A stretch of DNA of 64,000 bases from Tetrapyrgos nigripes (lineage: Eukaryota; Basidiomycota; Agaricomycetes; Agaricales; Campanellaceae). Under the pieces are notes generated by a model. The model did not search any database. It had not been told where the DNA came from and was given only the letters and a program-made list of their open reading frames with translations. The DNA is taken from NCBI GenBank assembly GCA_013368315.1, contig JAACJM010000045.1, positions 186,001 to 250,000 on the forward strand, in the 5' to 3' direction. Of this stretch, positions 57,944 to 64,000 are shown piece by piece. How positions within the stretch are numbered: position 1 is the first letter of the stretch; every line of letters begins with the position of its first letter. The translations under genes and the position numbers were made by a program.

Positions 57944-60458
57944 TGGAATCATACACGGTACCTGTATAAAATGGATATTATTCAGTTGTTCGGGATATTT
58001 TGCCGCGGGGTATGCGACATCTATGCCAGCCCTGTATTATATGTAGGTTAAAACTCAATACAGCAAGTTGCAAACCTTGAACTAAGCACAAAATCTTGAC
58101 AAAATCTCGATGGAATCGGAGTCAATTGCAGCGTCATTTTCTATAGCTTTTCTACATCAAAAAGTCTCGGGCGGCTTATCGTTAGGCAGCTTGCTGTAAT
58201 TATGTACCATGGTTGGATCTCCCTAATATGATCTATTGTCAACGGGCAGGCCAGCCGTTTACCGAGTACAGAATGCAGTTGAAGGCAATGTGGGCCTGTT
58301 GAATTGATCAACGAGTAAAACCCCTTGGGGGGAACTAGTTATCCTAATGATCAAGAGACAACGATGGGAAGCAGTCTAGGGGCGCGGGAGAGGAACTCCT
58401 GCAAAATGTGATGGCTACACAAGGAGATTACAAAGTCCCGGTAGTTTCTGTTCCACTGATGCGCCGTTTCTGTCCTCACCAAGGACAACGAGTAAGGGAA
58501 CGGGAGAAGAACTTCTTCCGCGATATTCGACAGTCGTGAGTAGTTATGCTCGATGCAACAGCGACAACGAGGCAAACGGAACCTGTAGACTTTACAATTG
58601 TACGCTGTCTAGAAGAGAAGAATGTACTCGGGACCATCCCAGAATAGACCTTGAGGTAGATAGATAGAATTACACAGCGTGGCCCTGCAGACGTGTTATA
58701 GCCCGCTACGGCCTACATCTACTCTAAGCCCTTACCAATGAAATCGAGCACGTCAACTTCGTGACGGTAGTCCCACGGCAGGTGATTAGATCAGGAGCTT
58801 ACACAGCCAAATCAGAATCGTCGAATCGTGTTTGTTGATGCGCTACAAAATGAGAGAGCTGAAAGTGAGATGATGCAAAGATATCATATTGAATGTGAAT
58901 TACGAGGTATTAATAGAGGGCTTTGATAAAATACGAGGAGCTGAGAGTGAGGTTGAGCGAAGACACTGAATTTTGATTGCGGATTGTGAGAGGTAGAGAG
59001 AAACTAAAAATGAAGACTTAGAGAAAATATGAGAGTGGGCTGGAGGTGTCAGGAGGGGGGAGTGATAAAACGAGGGGGAGCTGAGGGCGGGGTTGAGTGA
59101 AGGCATTGAATTTGAGACTTGCAAGAGATGGTGAGAAGTAGGCTTAGCGTAGTGAGACAAGGTGATGATATTGTGTTTGTGACGTTGGTGTAGTGAGCAT
59201 GAGTGGTACTATTGGAGATGTTTATTATGAAAAGTGGAAAGGAGGATTGTTAAGGAAGAAATTGATTTTGCGTATGGCCGAGAGGGATAAGAATATTGAT
59301 CCCATTAGATCCCGGCACAAAGAGGGCAGAATGTTGAAGCAATGAGCGAGTATATTGACAAGTCCTAAAACATTACACGCAGGCCATTAGAACATGAAAC
59401 CTGAGCACAAAGGGTTATATGGTCATAGATACGTACTAGCAGTACTGCGGACGACACCGACAGCCAGCGAAGTTCACAGTGGTTTGCTACAGCCAATGTC
59501 GAACAGGACGTCGCCCACTCCGAGACACGTGGGTATTGGGAAGCTGAAGCCAACTTCAAAGTTCTGAAGGCGACAAGAAAAGGTAATAGGTGAGTCGGAA
59601 AAACAGTGAATGGATGGAATATCGTGACAAGGAAAAAAAGGGTGTGTGCATGAGAAAGGATTGAGAGCGCAGGCGGCTTGACCGTTGGATTTCCAGCGAT
59701 GGAGTTGCTAGTATAAGGACAATGAACAGGGACATAAGTAGGCTCAAAATGAAGCAGATCACGCAAGTTGCGTACCCTATACCAAGTATCTCCTACATTC
59801 TCGACAAGCAATCAATGCCTTTTCCACTCTACAACGCCTTGGTGGAATGCTGTACTAAGTAGAGGAGGACTACGCGGGCGGCGACGTGGAAATCTGGTTT
59901 CGCATTTCATTCAGACACATATGAGCTAGCGGCTTTTCTTGCTATTTTTGCAGAAACAAGCTTGATGTGAATAACCGACCGTGGTACACCCAAGGTACAC
60001 CAGTCAGGTTCCGACCGAGTTGGAGTTGTACCGCTATCATCCTAGCCTAGCCATTCTGAGATACTCGTCAGAACGGTGTATTTACATGGATAGTGCAGCA
60101 CATACCATCCAATCCCACCAACTCATCTTTAGAAATTAGTCTTCTTCGCAGAGGCTCAGAGTCTTGACAGTAGAGAAAGTTGGTTTTTGCAGAGACACAG
60201 CCACTAAAGTTTTTCTTGTCACCACGATTGCACACGAAGAGGACAGCTTTCATCACCGTAAGTCCTCCTCATCCTAAGTTGTTTCTTCAAAGCTAACTGA
60301 ACTATCCAAAATGCTCAGAGAAGGAACAAAAGAAGTCATGATTATATTGGATGCAATAAGTCTACATGGTACATATTTTGTGCGTTGTTTGGATGTTGAA
60401 TGTTGAACAATGAAAAAAAAAAAACATATTCTACAGTCTACAGATGCAATATCCCATT
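57944..60458. other. Gene-poor interval of 2.5 kb
   Basis: No convincing gene. It includes purine-rich tandem repeat sequence (58850-59180). Minus-strand open frames at 58900-59160 and 59365-59811 are low complexity or lack family features. This is the largest gap in the right half. Confidence 0.45.
58923..59110. repeat. Degenerate tandem repeat, period about 139 bp
   Basis: tgataaaatacgaggagctg at 58923 recurs near 59062 as tgataaaacgagggggagct. Both are followed by gaggttgagcgaa / ggggttgagtgaa and cactgaatttt / cattgaatttg. A third, partial copy may lie near 58850. Confidence 0.6.
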
Positions 60459-62529
<2,071 letters not shown>

Positions 62530-63920
62530 GATGATGTTGAGAGAGGGGAGGTGTTTTTGGGAGGAAAGGGGTGGGCTGTTTGAGTACTTGGGAAAAAATT
62601 TTCTGCGTCTTTTAAGGCCGTTGAATTGGACTATTTTATCATCAATCCTGGAGGACAGTCTTGACTCAGCTTATCTCCCCATGGGCGAGAATTTAGACTG
62701 TAGACACGTTGAATTCGGTCTGTTCATGAGCCGTAAGTCGAGATATTAAAAATTGAAAAGGAAAAGGTCTCAACAGGAGCTATAGAAATATCGGCGACAA
62801 CGGTGAATCAAACGTTCTCATATCGGGGACTGTTTTGATTGTTCTCGCTAGACCACGGTTCGTTTTTCCAGATTTTCAACATTCCAAAGCATAGACTGCA
62901 AGTGGTTCAGAGATATGTTGTCTAAATTTTTATCCGAAGTTGTTACAGATCTGCCCTGACGATCGATAGGGGTATACACTATATACTGTGTGCTCTCTAT
63001 CGGACCGAGGGTTTGCGCTCTCATCGGTGCGTATACCAGGAATATCGGAATTCTCAGAGTCGTGTGGCTACGTGCCTGCCGGAACTGATAACATGCCAGT
63101 GGCTAGGTGGTTCAGTGACTCGGGGTAGGAGTATGATAAATGGTTTGCTGCTCAGTCAGTGCACGAACGCATTCAAATACCAGAATCCTGGGATCACGGG
63201 CAGATCTTGGCCACCTGGAATCCCAGGTCGTGACAAAACTGAGCTGCTTCATCCGCCATAGAACTGACCGGTTTTCATTTAAGCAGATGGCGCACCTTTT
63301 CTCCATGGACCTGAGTCTTGATCCAGATCAAAACATGATCAATCGATTCTATCAATATTAGCAATACCGCGCTGTTCTCCCTATCCCGTCCTTGCCGCAC
63401 CTGATGCTGACTTGATGCACTGGTTGAACCGTTGCCACCTTTCATTTTTCGATGTATTGAATGTATAGAGTGGTAGAACTTTGAGCTGGAAATTCACACC
63501 AAGAAGAGGAAGATCATTATCTGTTCCGCCTGGTTCTATTGGACTCGAAGGGTATCACATCCTTGTACAAAGGTCTGCGGTGCGGTCTTCTGCGCCACCA
63601 TCTACCTATACATTTTTACTCTCGACTCCCAAGGTGTCACGACAGATACCCATCTGTGTCCGGGATGTCTCTCGCAGGTGAGAACGTCTCATTCAGTAGA
63701 GTTCCCCCATGAAGTCCGGGGTAAAGATCGTACCTAAGTGCGTCTATTCGCTTCAAGGCGGGCCTCACTTGATCGATTCAATGTCGAAGTTCAAGGTTAG
63801 GGGTCATTGTTTTTTTTTTTACATCAGGAAAGCTAAATCTCGGTTTTTCTTTAGTCTACATTGTTCGAATACTCTTTACGATGATATGAAGGCACTGCGG
63901 TATGGAGAAGTATATCTAGC
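62530..63920. other. Intergenic, 1.4 kb
   Basis: Upstream of the halogenase, downstream of the right-edge gene. No gene recognised. Open frames are short and unsupported. Confidence 0.45.
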
Positions 63921-64000
63921 CTATTGAGGAACAGAGAACTTGCTGACGAGGAAGTTTCCAGCAGTGATCTTGTCCTTGTATTTCGCCTCCACTTCAGCGA
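63921..64000 (-). CDS. 3' end of a gene running off the window
   Basis: The minus strand reads AEVEAKYKDKITAGNFLVSK then FSVPQ and a stop at 63921-63923. The composition is that of a folded soluble protein. Too little is present to name it. It lies upstream of the halogenase on the same strand. Confidence 0.4.
   Translation of the reverse strand, partial: AEVEAKYKDKITAGNFLVSKFSVPQ

Noticed and set aside
59365..59811. 148-codon minus-strand open frame
   Set aside because: Its hydrophobic stretch looks like chance in a gene-poor block; no homologous motif.

Overview
This window reads as nuclear DNA of a filamentous basidiomycete, probably a mushroom-forming agaricomycete. The genes are dense, lie on both strands, and are cut by many short introns (about 45-70 nt, GT-AG). 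Their products are fungal in type: COMPASS WDR5, ESCRT-II Vps25, a GRAM-TBC RabGAP, a TEA/ATTS factor, secreted wall and pectin enzymes, berberine-bridge-type oxidases, phenylalanine ammonia-lyase and a flavin-dependent halogenase. I called 22 complete or near-complete genes, one gene fragment at the right edge and one short gene relic. Names are from motifs read by eye; no search was run.

Layout. 1-3.05 kb: no recognisable gene. 3.05-10.6 kb: secreted GH76 mannanase-like protein, F-box protein, small secreted repeat protein, SAM methyltransferase. 10.6-16.1 kb: a Vps25-like relic, then VPS25 head-to-head with a GRAM-TBC-EF-hand RabGAP. 16.7-21.5 kb: a DAL5-type MFS transporter facing away from an acid-ceramidase-like amidase whose reading frame is broken. 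22.7-28.1 kb: secreted FAD oxidase, BUD20-type zinc-finger protein, orphan seven-helix membrane protein. 28.7-31.5 kb: SnoaL-like protein divergent from an intradiol ring-cleavage dioxygenase. 31.9-39.5 kb: F-box protein with an acidic tail, pectin lyase with 22 exons, WDR5. 40.8-44.9 kb: TEA-domain transcription factor and a membrane-anchored protein of unknown function. 46-50.3 kb: second MFS transporter and mitochondrial tryptophanyl-tRNA synthetase. 50.4-62.5 kb: phenylalanine ammonia-lyase, secreted bicovalent FAD oxidase, MDR-type NADP oxidoreductase and flavin-dependent halogenase. The right edge holds the 3' end of one more minus-strand gene.

How the parts may work together. Most genes are housekeeping (membrane traffic, chromatin, ribosome assembly, mitochondrial translation) or decay enzymes. 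Two groups look like local metabolic modules: the SnoaL/intradiol dioxygenase pair (aromatic ring opening) and the PAL-oxidase-MDR-halogenase stretch, which could make a chlorinated phenylalanine-derived aromatic. Both links are inferences from gene order.

The strongest sequence-level observation is micro-exons. The pectin lyase model needs exons of 6, 6 and 7 nt, and all 22 exons add up to exactly 390 codons. The GH76 gene appears to need a single-nucleotide exon.
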